Shown in pieces: positions 33,951 through 41,861 of a stretch of DNA of 64,000 nt. The position numbers and the translations under genes are program-made. Position 1 is the first letter of the stretch, and each line of letters opens with the position of its first letter. The stretch is from Sphingobacterium sp. GVS05A (GTDB lineage Bacteria > Bacteroidota > Bacteroidia > Sphingobacteriales > Sphingobacteriaceae). Location: assembly GCF_019969845.1 (NCBI RefSeq), contig NZ_JAHXYR010000012.1, forward strand, positions 1 to 64,000. Direction: 5' to 3'. A model generated the notes under the pieces. The model was not told the origin of the DNA, did not search any database, and was given only the letters and a program-made list of their open reading frames with translations.

Positions 33951-35441
33951 TTACTTGGATGAATTTGTTTTATTCGCCGGTTCGCCTCGAAGTATGACTC
34001 TGGCAGCTTGTTTTCCATTGTTTTCCTTTGCTTCGGAGCTGATGGTACTAGTAGAGCGCACGTTTACATTCGTTATCGTATTTGGTTCTGCCGACCTAAT
34101 TTCTGTTACCTTTGCCGTTGCAGATGCAGCAGTTCCTGTTTTTACTATCGAAACAGTTTTGGGATCATTGACTTGAACATTGTTTGCGTTTACTGATGTG
34201 ACAGTGCTCACATTCTCCGTTCCGCGCATAGTTATCCGTTTAGGTTCCTGAAATTTTACGTTTTCAACATACACTTCTTCCACTTTGGGTGCCGCATCGA
34301 ATTTTACTTCTTTAGGTGCTGGCGGCTTATTTTTTATTGTTTTCTTGCTGTTTCCACCTGTTTTTTTGGGCTCTGGAAAGTGTATTGTTTCTTCTTTTGG
34401 AGCAGCATTTTTCTTGGGTTCCATTGCGGGAGCTCCTTCTCTTCTTGCCGGATTAGGTCTTTCAGATACCGCTTTTGGGGCACCCGGTTTTTTGGAAGTG
34501 GGGGGAGTTTTGGCCGGTTTCGCAGGCTCAGTTTTTTCTGTTTTGGCCGGCGTTGTTTTCTGTGCTTCGACATGAGTCGAAAACAACAGGCTAATTGCTG
34601 TTGTCAGCAATAAGGTAAGCGCAGGCATCAGCAGGAGCTTACCACTGTTCGTTCTTTTCTGTAACATAATTAATCGTTTTTTTGTTGTTAAAAAATTAAA
34701 ATTACTGGCCGGTAATGCGTTTATATCGGGGGAGGACATGCTCCACTGGATAATCAGATGTTGGTAACTGGCGCGTTCATAAACCTGTACTACGGCATCG
34801 TCTGCCAGGTATTCGTGGTTTTGTCGAACAGCTCTGTCGATCAGGTAAACCAAAGGGTTGAACCATAATACAATGCGCATGAACTGCATGAGCATCACGT
34901 CTATGGAATGTAGCTGGTCTACATGTGCCTGTTCATGGGCGATAATCGAAGCCTCAATCTCTCCTTGTAAATATGCGCCACGGGGTACATAGATTCGTCT
35001 GAAAAATGAGAAGGGAGTTTTAAGGCCATGAATGCTATAAATTGAAGGATTGTCTGTCGCTGATGCGCGCCCGATGTAGGATGAAAACTTTTTATAGCTT
35101 ACTATATACCTAATCAAAAGCACAATCGCAATCAGTACATAGGTAAAGAAAATAGCCGTGTTGGTCGTGATCAGCGGTTCTTGTTGGACGGCTGCGGGAA
35201 CCACGGTGACCACCTCCATATGCTCCGGAGCTACTTCCAGCTGATTGCTATTAAAATGAAAAAAATCAGGGATAAATGATGGTAGTGCAGTCTGCACCAA
35301 TGGTGCAAAAAGAGCGATAGGTATAATGGCAAGCAGATAAAATCGGTTAAATACCAAGAGCTTTTGCTGTTGCAAAAGAGAAATGTATACCAGATACAGT
35401 AAGCCTGAACAGGCGATCAATTTTCCCAAATAGATAATCAT
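33951..35441 (-). CDS. BlaR1/MecR1-like M56 family membrane metallopeptidase
   Basis: A 496-residue sensor-protease. Four membrane segments lie at about 5-25, 35-55, 95-115 and 270-290. The zinc motif HEQAHVDQLHS (near residue 171) is in the cytoplasmic M56 domain. After the last membrane segment about 200 residues follow that are rich in Pro, Lys, Ala and Thr, in place of the penicillin-binding domain of BlaR1. The start codon overlaps the stop of the BlaI-like gene by 4 bases (ATGA). It probably cleaves that repressor in response to an envelope signal that cannot be named. Confidence 0.88.
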   Translation of the reverse strand: MIIYLGKLIACSGLLYLVYISLLQQQKLLVFNRFYLLAIIPIALFAPLVQTALPSFIPDFFHFNSNQLEVAPEHMEVVTVVPAAVQQEPLITTNTAIFFTYVLIAIVLLIRYIVSYKKFSSYIGRASATDNPSIYSIHGLKTPFSFFRRIYVPRGAYLQGEIEASIIAHEQAHVDQLHSIDVMLMQFMRIVLWFNPLVYLIDRAVRQNHEYLADDAVVQVYERASYQHLIIQWSMSSPDINALPASNFNFLTTKKRLIMLQKRTNSGKLLLMPALTLLLTTAISLLFSTHVEAQKTTPAKTEKTEPAKPAKTPPTSKKPGAPKAVSERPNPARREGAPAMEPKKNAAPKEETIHFPEPKKTGGNSKKTIKNKPPAPKEVKFDAAPKVEEVYVENVKFQEPKRITMRGTENVSTVTSVNANNVQVNDPKTVSIVKTGTAASATAKVTEIRSAEPNTITNVNVRSTSTISSEAKENNGKQAARVILRGEPANKTNSSK

Positions 35442-35812
35442 GTCGCTTTGTTTTTAATTTCTGAATCAATTATTTTTTTCAGTTCTTCCAATTGCTCCTT
35501 GTTCAACTGCGATTGTTTTGTGAAAAAAGATGCAAATTTTAAGGCTGAATTATCAAAATACGTTTCAACAATATCATTGACGTGTGCGAGATAATAGCTG
35601 TCCTTATTGAATAGGGGATAGTACTCTCTTGAATTGCCATATAACACGTACGATATGGCACCTTTTTCGGTCATCCGCTTTAATAATGTCGCAATCGTCG
35701 TTGGGGCAGGTTTGGGTTCAGGATAGGCTTCCATAAGGTCTTTCATAAAGGCCTTTTTCATGTCCCAGATGTACCCCATCAATTGTTCTTCAGTCGCTGA
35801 TAATTTATTCAT
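35438..35812 (-). CDS. BlaI/MecI/CopY family transcriptional repressor
   Basis: A 124-residue repressor. The winged helix occupies about residues 1-75 (LSATEEQLMGYIWDMKKAFM, PTTIATLLKRMTEKG), and the C-terminal part is the dimerisation helix pair. The gene is first in a two-gene operon with the M56 protease. A perfect palindrome with TACA/TGTA cores lies 18 bases upstream of the start codon and is the likely autoregulatory operator. Confidence 0.93.
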   Translation of the reverse strand: MNKLSATEEQLMGYIWDMKKAFMKDLMEAYPEPKPAPTTIATLLKRMTEKGAISYVLYGNSREYYPLFNKDSYYLAHVNDIVETYFDNSALKFASFFTKQSQLNKEQLEELKKIIDSEIKNKAT

Positions 35813-35830
35813 ACTACAAATATAGAATGT

Positions 35831-35849
35831 ATTCTACATTATGTAGAAT
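35831..35849. promoter_or_regulatory. BlaI-type operator
   Basis: ATTCTACAT, one base, ATGTAGAAT: perfect 9-bp arms including TACA/TGTA, the BlaI/MecI core. It covers the -33 region of a minus-strand promoter whose -7 element TATATTTG is at 35824-35817. Transcription would begin next to the ATG, giving almost no leader. Confidence 0.75.
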
Positions 35850-35987
35850 ATAAAGTGTTAAAATTTGTTATCTGTATGTATTGTGTTGATTTTTATTTGT
35901 TTATTTTGATTTTAGTGATTGTGATAAGCATTTTGTTGTTACAAAATAAACAAGAAGAGGGGTAAGAAGATATTCGTGAAAATGTTT

Positions 35988-36380
35988 TTATATCAGGGGT
36001 TTCTTTTTTGGATTGGCATTAAAATATTCTTTTTTAAACTGAAACATCTGTGCCATTTTTTGTGCGCGCCATTTGGCTTCGTCGGCTTTCTCACCTGTAT
36101 ATAGCCGATCGACGGTCGCTTCAAACAGAAGGAGCCATTGATCGAAATGTTTCGCCTCAATGGGTAGGGGGATATGGGGTGGGAATGGACTACCGAAGTA
36201 GGTATGTTCATCTAGGAGGATCGTCTGCCAAAAGCGATACATTTTTTCCAGGTGTATGCCCCAATTGTCCTGGATTCGCTCCTGAAAAATAGGGCCAAGG
36301 AGATTGTCCTGACGAACGGTGCTGTAAAACTGATCGACTAATATTTTTATGTCCGCGATGGTTTGAATGTCCTGCTTCAT
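35988..36380 (-). CDS. Group III truncated hemoglobin
   Basis: A 130-residue globin. IKILVDQFYSTVRQDNLLGP (about 11-30), MYRFWQTILLDEHTYFGSPF (about 46-65) and PIEAKHFDQWLLLFEATVD (about 72-90) match group III truncated hemoglobins, with the proximal His in KHFDQWL. Such proteins bind O2 or NO; the physiological role is uncertain. It is a single gene 175 bases downstream of the BlaI start, on the same strand but not linked to it. Confidence 0.88.
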   Translation of the reverse strand: MKQDIQTIADIKILVDQFYSTVRQDNLLGPIFQERIQDNWGIHLEKMYRFWQTILLDEHTYFGSPFPPHIPLPIEAKHFDQWLLLFEATVDRLYTGEKADEAKWRAQKMAQMFQFKKEYFNANPKKKPLI

Positions 36381-36561
36381 GGGATTAATGCCTGCTTTTG
36401 TGAAACGGATACCTCATTTGTAGCTGTTGCACGGTGTATGAATAGGATAAATTTAGCGAGAATATAGGAGAATTGAATCAGGTTGATGTAAAGATGCATG
36501 TTAAAAATATTGGATTTTTCTTTTATTGTCAGTAATTTGAATAGATATTTAGGGAAAACTT

Positions 36562-37128
36562 ATGGGAAAATACACTTTTTTTGTCCTGCTGCTGCTGGGA
36601 TGTTATACCGCGCAGGCACAAATCACCGATATTACAGTCAACAAAGAAAATTTTGAATCTTCGGGTTTTCCATTTAAAGGCAAACGTGTGCTGCAGGTGG
36701 AGCATATTCAGACCGAAAAGGAAGATAACTATATCATTTTTTCAAAAGAGGAACGCGGAGCTGATCCGGATAGACTATATGTACAGCAATTTCAGCGAAA
36801 AGATGGTATGTGGGTACCTATTGTGGAGGAAACTGTCGCTGAAGATGGTATTATTACTTCGGTGTGGGAATCCAGAAAAGCTTTTTTTGACGCTGACAAA
36901 GATGGAAAACTGGATGCGGTGTTTATCTATTCCAGACACCCTAAGGACGATGTTCAAAAGCAATTGAGTTGTATCGCACTGATTTTATATAAAGGACAGT
37001 TTTATCGTATGCGAGCAGAGGCGGAGGATGGATATACAAAGACTTTCTATTCAGACAATTATGCTTCTTTGCCTGCCGAGGTAAAAGAGAACGTGGAACG
37101 CTATTGGGAAAATCTGGACAAAAGATAA
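36562..37128 (+). CDS. Secreted protein of unknown function with a DxDxDG-type loop
   Basis: A 188-residue protein with a signal peptide (about 1-20, CYTAQAQ). FFDADKDGKLDAVFIYS (about 111-127) resembles a calcium-binding DxDxDG loop followed by a strand. RVLQVEHIQTEKEDNYIIFS and a C-terminal helix ending YWENLDKR complete it. It resembles an uncharacterised family of Bacteroidota secreted proteins. The role is unknown. It is a single gene with its own terminator. Confidence 0.65.
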   Translation: MGKYTFFVLLLLGCYTAQAQITDITVNKENFESSGFPFKGKRVLQVEHIQTEKEDNYIIFSKEERGADPDRLYVQQFQRKDGMWVPIVEETVAEDGIITSVWESRKAFFDADKDGKLDAVFIYSRHPKDDVQKQLSCIALILYKGQFYRMRAEAEDGYTKTFYSDNYASLPAEVKENVERYWENLDKR

Positions 37129-37153
37129 TAGATTGTAATACTGAACACAGAGG

Positions 37154-37188
37154 CAAAAGGACCATTCAATTTTTGAATGGCCCTTTTG
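37154..37188 (+). terminator. Terminator after the secreted-protein gene
   Basis: CAAAAGG-A-CCATTCAA pairs with TTGAATGG-C-CCTTTTG (one mismatch), followed by TCTGTG. Confidence 0.7.
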
Positions 37189-37378
37189 TCTGTGATTATG
37201 CTCGGATCGCTAAAGTCCTGTTTGGAATATTGAATACATAGACTTTTTTTTCTGAATTGCCTGTATTTATTGATTCGTATCTTTCATTAAGGCATCAATG
37301 GACTCGTTAAGCTCGGTTTATTGATCAGAAAGAACTTCAGTCGATTTTCATTGCTATTGGTGCTTTCCCTTTCGTATT

Positions 37379-37915
37379 TTACTGAATGGAAGCCAATAAT
37401 TGTTTTTCCTCTTCTTCTTGCGTTTTACCAATGACATAGCGTGTAATGTTTTGATGTTTGATCTCATCAATTGTATGGATCACATCTTTCGTCCTAGCCT
37501 CTTTGCTCGGTTTGATCAGTACGATCATATCCTTGTTGTTGGGCATGTTACTGATCTTTGCTTTCAACTGCGCGAGCACCTGCGGTAATGTTTTCTCTAA
37601 ATCGCTTGGTTTTTCAGAAAAGGCAATGGGCTTCTTGAAGTCGCCATGATACCACATAAATTTCCCATCCCCAAGAATCAATGTCGCTGTCCGGTTTTCG
37701 TCAATGAGCACTGGTGGTGTCGCCTCGCCTTTGGTTTTGTCTGGCATGGCAATATCCATTGCTGCAGGTTTGTTTAGGGTGGTGGTCAGCATGAAGAAGG
37801 TGATCAAAAGAAAAGCAAGGTCTACCATCGCTGTCAGATCTACCTTTGGAGCCATTTTTCGGCTTCTAATTTTTTTCTTTCCGCTTTCTTGTGTTTTTTG
37901 GTTTAATTCTGCCAT
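37379..37915 (-). CDS. ExbD/TolR family biopolymer transport protein
   Basis: A 178-residue protein with one N-terminal membrane helix, VDLTAMVDLAFLLITFFMLTT (about 25-45), that carries the Asp used for proton coupling in ExbD, and a periplasmic C-terminal domain. It works with ExbB and TonB to energise outer-membrane receptors, or in a Tol-like or gliding-like complex. ExbB and TonB genes are not adjacent, so it is an additional, solitary copy. The periplasmic part is longer than in a typical 140-residue ExbD. Confidence 0.87.
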   Translation of the reverse strand: MAELNQKTQESGKKKIRSRKMAPKVDLTAMVDLAFLLITFFMLTTTLNKPAAMDIAMPDKTKGEATPPVLIDENRTATLILGDGKFMWYHGDFKKPIAFSEKPSDLEKTLPQVLAQLKAKISNMPNNKDMIVLIKPSKEARTKDVIHTIDEIKHQNITRYVIGKTQEEEEKQLLASIQ

Positions 37916-38280
37916 GATGCTTGGTCTTTAGGTTATAACTCTTGTTCATACTCATTGATATGATGCCTGAGAAGGAACTATTCCATAGTTTTTTTTCAAT
38001 GTGAGTCGTTTTTTCTTTGATTTTTTTCAGAGGGTTCAATTACAATAGGTTAAGGAATTGTCTAGCAGAAGACGATAGACCAACATTCGCTGTTGCTAAT
38101 AATAGTGTTTTAATGATACTAACTTCTAAGGTTGAGAACGTGTCTTCTCTGGTTGTGACTATCATAAAACCATTATGGTGGTTATAAAGTGTTGGCAGAC
38201 AGTTTTGAGAGATTGTCTAGATACATCTTTTCTTAGCTGGAAATGAAATAAAAAAGATTAGTAACTTGCCAATAAAAAAT
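37916..38280. other. 365-base intergenic region between exbD-like and ogt genes
   Basis: No protein-like frame, terminator or clear promoter was recognised. A short imperfect inverted repeat AACCATTATGGTGGTT is at about 38168-38183. Confidence 0.4.
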
Positions 38281-38802
38281 ATGGAGCAGGATAACGGATT
38301 TATCTATACAAATATCGCATCGCCGGTAGGGAGCATAAGGCTTGTGGCGACGAGGCGTGGTCTTACTGCCGTATTGTGGGAAGGTGAAGACTATACTCGG
38401 ACGAAGTTATCTAAACCGGATAGAGATGACCATGCACCATTACTTTTGCTTGCTCAACAACAGCTTTTGGAATATTTTGATCGGAAGCGTACTGTTTTTG
38501 ACCTGCCGCTGGATATGCTGGGAACTCCGTTTCAGCTTAAGGTGTGGGAAGCTTTGCTCACTATTCCCTATGGCCAGACTAGAACCTATGGAGATCTGGC
38601 GCGCCAACTGGGCGATATAAAAGCTGTAAGGGCAGTCGGTGGCGCATTGAACAAGAATCCGATATCTATTATTGTGCCCTGTCATCGGATTATCGGTGGA
38701 TCGGGTAAGCTCGTTGGTTTTGCCGGTGGACTGAAAAATAAATCTATTCTTATTGATCTGGAAATGAAAGATCGGACTCCGACATTGTTTGATTGTAAGT
38801 AG
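38281..38802 (+). CDS. ogt: Methylated-DNA--protein-cysteine methyltransferase
   Basis: A protein of 173 residues from ATG 38281 (a TTG five codons upstream is possible). It transfers the O6-methyl group from guanine in DNA to its own cysteine. The active site SIIVPCHRIIGGSGKL (about 135-150) and the preceding GQTRTYGDLARQLGD (about 102-116) and VGGALNKNP are all present. It is a single gene. Confidence 0.95.
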   Translation: MEQDNGFIYTNIASPVGSIRLVATRRGLTAVLWEGEDYTRTKLSKPDRDDHAPLLLLAQQQLLEYFDRKRTVFDLPLDMLGTPFQLKVWEALLTIPYGQTRTYGDLARQLGDIKAVRAVGGALNKNPISIIVPCHRIIGGSGKLVGFAGGLKNKSILIDLEMKDRTPTLFDCK

Positions 38803-38816
38803 ACTCTGACTTATAG

Positions 38817-39205
38817 TCAACCTCTCTTTATTACCTTTGCTATCAGATCCACGGGTGTCTTAAACCAGCTTTAGCAAGAATATTCTTGCGGTGCGTGTTT
38901 ATCGTGTGAAGACTGATACACAGCTCATCGGCAATTGTTTTGCTCATCTTACCCTCAACGATACAATCTAAAATTTCTCGCTCTCGCTTTGTAAACATAT
39001 CATAGGATTTTGTGAATGCATGATCGAGCTGAATATTAAAAAAGGAAGGCTCGTCATCAAGTCTAACAAGTGAAAAACAGGGTTTTCCTTCTTGTTTTAT
39101 ATGGGATATGTCGGTATGTAGAGAAAGTGTTCGGTAGAAGTTACTTTCATCATAATCTAAAAGTTCGAACCCCGGCCGACCCTTCTGGTTCGAATCCGAA
39201 TACAA
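38817..39205 (-). pseudogene. Truncated and frameshifted LuxR-type regulator
   Basis: The C-terminal helix-turn-helix is clear: MFTKREREILDCIVEGKMSK, IADELCISLHTINTHRKNIL and AKAGL. The frame then leaves the family pattern (RHPWI, stop). One extra A in the preceding TTTAAGACA would restore KTPVDLIAKVIKRG and a stop at 38817, so a one-base deletion is likely. At the other end the gene has no sensor domain and no proper start: its first 12 or so codons are tRNA-like sequence (T-arm motifs at 39162-39173 and 39187-39197). The gene appears to have been cut by rearrangement at the tRNA locus. Confidence 0.75.
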
Positions 39206-39211
39206 CGAAAA

Positions 39212-39235
39212 AAGCCTTTCATTTCTGAAAGGCTT
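39212..39235 (-). terminator. Terminator of tRNA-Ser copy 1
   Basis: AAGCCTTTCA and TGAAAGGCTT form a perfect 10-bp stem with a 4-nt loop; a T run follows on the minus strand. Confidence 0.8.
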
Positions 39236-39240
39236 GTTCT

Positions 39241-39328
39241 GCGGAGAGTGAGGGATTCGAACCCCCGAACCTGTGACAGTTAACGGTTTTCAAGACCGCC
39301 GCATTCGACCACTCTGCCAACTCTCCGC
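39241..39328 (-). tRNA. tRNA-Ser (anticodon UGA), copy 1
   Basis: An 88-base class II tRNA. On the minus strand it begins GCGGAGAG and ends CTCTCCGC, with the anticodon loop CTTGAAA (anticodon TGA), a long variable arm and the T-arm GGTTCGAATCC. The CCA is not encoded. It is identical over its full length to the copy at 39874. A consensus promoter (TTTG at 39361-39358, 19 nt, TACTTTTG at 39338-39331) lies directly upstream, so the transcript would begin at or next to the tRNA 5' end. Confidence 0.93.
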
Positions 39329-39330
39329 GA

Positions 39331-39361
39331 CAAAAGTAGAAATTCTGAACAGATTTACAAA
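39331..39361 (-). promoter_or_regulatory. Promoter of tRNA-Ser copy 1
   Basis: TTTG, 19 nt, TACTTTTG on the minus strand, an exact match to the Bacteroidota consensus, 2 bases from the tRNA. Confidence 0.75.
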
Positions 39362-39671
39362 ACTTATTTTACATTTTTCTTTGTTTAATGTGCCGTTTGG
39401 ACGATTTGTTCTGAAAATATTGCTGGATATCAGGTTTTTATTGAATGATTTTTTTTAAAATTACAAATTGCTTAGACGGCAAAATCAGTCTTTTATTCGA
39501 TCACGCGGGATCAATTGTGAAAAGAGAGACTGCTGAAAATCGTGGTGGTTCAGGGAGAGTCCTCCCCAATAATAGAATCGGGTAAGCTAACAATCAGTCG
39601 AAATATCATCCTCGACAAAAATATACCAGATTATGAATAAGTGTAAATTTCTATCAACTTATCTGTAAAAT

Positions 39672-39722
39672 AAAAGATCTCTCATCTGTCGATGAAGGAT
39701 CTTTCTGCGGAGAGTGAGGGAT
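39672..39722 (-). repeat. Truncated third copy of the tRNA-Ser 3' end plus terminator
   Basis: The 19 bases at 39704-39722 equal 39238-39256, that is the last 16 bases of tRNA-Ser and 3 bases beyond it. A terminator-like hairpin (AAAGATC...GATCTTT, 39673-39704) follows on the minus strand, as for the intact copies. The rest of this tRNA is gone. It is either the remains of a middle tandem copy or an attachment-site scar. Confidence 0.75.
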
Positions 39723-39788
39723 AATAACATGATCCCAATGGGGGAGGCTTCACCATAAAATAAAGCCATTCACTCCGTTGATTTTTTC

Positions 39789-39839
39789 GTCGTTTATACA
39801 CTTTTTATCAAACATTGTTTGCAAAAGTCTATAAACGAC
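39789..39839. repeat. 10-bp inverted repeat between tRNA-Ser copies
   Basis: GTCGTTTATA (39789-39798) and TATAAACGAC (39830-39839) are perfectly complementary, with a 31-nt AT-rich spacer. Purpose unknown. Confidence 0.6.
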
Positions 39840-39866
39840 AAAACCCGACTATCGTCGGGCTTTATT
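39840..39866 (-). terminator. Terminator of tRNA-Ser copy 2
   Basis: CCCGAC and GTCGGG form the core of a short stem around TATC, with a T run on the minus strand side. Confidence 0.65.
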
Positions 39867-39873
39867 TTTGGTG

Positions 39874-39961
39874 GCGGAGAGTGAGGGATTCGAACCCCCG
39901 AACCTGTGACAGTTAACGGTTTTCAAGACCGCCGCATTCGACCACTCTGCCAACTCTCCGC
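39874..39961 (-). tRNA. tRNA-Ser (anticodon UGA), copy 2
   Basis: It is identical in all 88 bases to copy 1. The upstream 50 bases (39962-40010) are nearly identical to those of copy 1 (39329-39376), including the promoter TTTG-N19-TACTTTTG, so the duplication covers promoter and tRNA. The downstream terminators are different in sequence. Confidence 0.93.
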
Positions 39962-40052
39962 GACAAAAGTAGAAATTCTGAATAGATTTGCAAAACTTAT
40001 TTTTGCAGCAATGTCTTATGGTTTGAAAATGAGCAAGATTATTTTAAAAATG

Positions 40053-40937
40053 CTATGCCGGAATAATCTCGTGGCAGTGTTTTTTGATATTGGCAGCTAT
40101 TTTATCTATCGGTAGATCATCCTGATCTATACCAAAGGGCTCCTCAATGGATTCACCGATCAATTCAAGCGAAGCTAATACGTATAGGATAAAAGGAACG
40201 GCGACGACAACAAAATATCCGATCGAAAAAACATAGCCTACAGGAAGTGTCATTGTATAGAAGATAATGAACTTCTTGATAAACGCGCTATAAGCTAATG
40301 GAATTGGCGTATTTTTTATCCGTTCACAGGCACCACATACATTGGTCATGGACACAATCTCTTCATTGAGTATAATCAATTGGTCTCCACTGATAATTCC
40401 TTCTTTGTAAAGATCGTTTATCTTCTGGAAAATCATATTGGAAACCTGATTTGGACCATGCTTCTTGCTGTCCAATGCCCTAAGTTCGGGATGCTCATTT
40501 TCATCGAGCATAAACTTGGTGTAGTCGGATCGCAAAAAATCGTATAGGGTCTCTGCAAACAGAGGAATAGTTTTTCGGAAGAAACTGCGATTGACCTTGT
40601 CATCCGCATCGAGCATAGCGTTGAGCTTATAGGCAAAGGCCCGGCTTATATTGGTCAATGTACCCCATTGCTTGCGTGCCTCCCACCAACGGTCATAGGC
40701 CGAGTTGGTCCTAAATACCAACAATAGGGAGATCACAAAACCCAACAGGTTATGGACGATGGTAATGTTTTTAACCCAGCTTCTTTCATTTAATTTGAGA
40801 TATTCCATTTCGAGGTAGGCTATCCCCCAGGAATAGATAGCTATTAAGATAAGAAAAGGTAATAGCTTTATAAAAGTGTCTGATTTATGCAGTTTGAAAG
40901 TTGCTGACAGCCAATCTTTAGGGTTGTATACGATCAT
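40053..40937 (-). CDS. Bestrophin family (UPF0187) channel
   Basis: A protein of 294 residues from ATG 40937 (MIVYNPKDWLS); a TTG two codons earlier is less likely. Four membrane segments and the signature RTNSAYDRWWEARKQWGTL (about 61-79) identify it, and the C-terminal ELIGESIEEPFGIDQDDLP is the conserved acidic end. It is the second bestrophin in the window, about 45 residues shorter than the one at 24804. A role in ion flux across the inner membrane is inferred from the family. Confidence 0.9.
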   Translation of the reverse strand: MIVYNPKDWLSATFKLHKSDTFIKLLPFLILIAIYSWGIAYLEMEYLKLNERSWVKNITIVHNLLGFVISLLLVFRTNSAYDRWWEARKQWGTLTNISRAFAYKLNAMLDADDKVNRSFFRKTIPLFAETLYDFLRSDYTKFMLDENEHPELRALDSKKHGPNQVSNMIFQKINDLYKEGIISGDQLIILNEEIVSMTNVCGACERIKNTPIPLAYSAFIKKFIIFYTMTLPVGYVFSIGYFVVVAVPFILYVLASLELIGESIEEPFGIDQDDLPIDKIAANIKKHCHEIIPA

Positions 40938-41004
40938 ATACAAAAATATAAATTGTTACGAAAACTTTGCGAGTTAATTGTGATTGCCGTAACTTCATCA
41001 TCGT

Positions 41005-41853
41005 ATGGCGCAACAGCAATCAAAAAGAACAAAAGGGAGTGGAAAGAAACAGCAACCTCGCGAAACCAAATGGATATGGATGATCGTGGGGATGTTTATG
41101 TTTTTCTTATTTCTTGTTGCATGGCACTATAAAGCCGGGATAATGTATTACTTCCGTGTGGCAACATCCAAAAATAAATCCTTAACAAAGGAAGCTAAAT
41201 ATGATATCCGTAATATCGAAATCATGAGTAAGCATGATGACAAGGTGTTTGGTATTGATGTTTCGACGTATCAGGAAGATATCGACTGGCAGAAACTAAA
41301 TACGATCAACGATCAATTTCCCATTGACTTTGTATTTATCAGGGCGACAATGGGAGAGAAAGGAATAGATGATAAATTTAGCCGAAATTGGTCCAAAATA
41401 CGTAACCGAGCTATATTACGGGGCGCATACCATTATTTTAGGCCAAATGAAAATTCGGTCAAACAGGCCAAAAATTTTATCCGCAAGGTTCAGCTCCATC
41501 CAGGCGATCTTCCCCCTGTACTCGATATCGAGGAGCATCCAAAACAGCAATCGATGGATAGCCTGAAAGTGGGATTGAAACGTTGGCTCGACGAGGTGGA
41601 AGCACATTATAAAGTCAAACCTATCCTATACTCCGGGGATAAGTTCTATAGTGATTTTTTGGAAAAGGAATTTGCGAACTATACCCTTTGGATCGCGAAC
41701 TATAATTTTTGGATCGAAAATCCTAAAGAGCATTGGGCATTTTGGCAATTTTCAGAAAAAGGCTCGGTGGCCGGTATCCGTGGAAATGTCGATTTAAATA
41801 TCTATAATGGTAAAATAACGGAATTGGAAAAATTACTTATCCCCTTTAAATAG
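41005..41853 (+). CDS. Membrane-anchored GH25 lysozyme-type muramidase
   Basis: A 282-residue protein with a basic N-terminus, one membrane helix (about 29-48) and a GH25 TIM-barrel. FGIDVSTYQEDIDW (about 82-95), RGAYHYFRPN (about 138-147) and LPPVLDIEEHP (about 170-180) carry the expected Asp and Glu. It cleaves the beta-1,4 bond after N-acetylmuramic acid in peptidoglycan. It is first in a tight group with a rhodanese gene (8-base gap) and thioredoxin (2-base gap), a combination without an obvious biochemical link. Confidence 0.92.
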   Translation: MAQQQSKRTKGSGKKQQPRETKWIWMIVGMFMFFLFLVAWHYKAGIMYYFRVATSKNKSLTKEAKYDIRNIEIMSKHDDKVFGIDVSTYQEDIDWQKLNTINDQFPIDFVFIRATMGEKGIDDKFSRNWSKIRNRAILRGAYHYFRPNENSVKQAKNFIRKVQLHPGDLPPVLDIEEHPKQQSMDSLKVGLKRWLDEVEAHYKVKPILYSGDKFYSDFLEKEFANYTLWIANYNFWIENPKEHWAFWQFSEKGSVAGIRGNVDLNIYNGKITELEKLLIPFK

Positions 41854-41861
41854 CAAATAAG

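Larger units (their letters stand above)
39340..39873. other. Region between tRNA-Ser copies
   Basis: No gene is present. It contains a truncated third tRNA end with its own terminator (39672-39722), an inverted repeat (39789-39839) and the terminator of copy 2 (39840-39866). The stretch 39380-39670 shows nothing recognised. Confidence 0.6.

Noticed and set aside
34285-34575. Plus-strand Gly/Phe-rich frame opposite the M56 tail
   Set aside because: It is the complement of the low-complexity Pro/Lys-rich tail and has no independent support.
39273-40115. Plus-strand frames starting MTVNGFQDRRIRPLCQLS at 39273 and 39906
   Set aside because: Both are antisense to the tRNA-Ser genes; their identity comes from the tRNA duplication.
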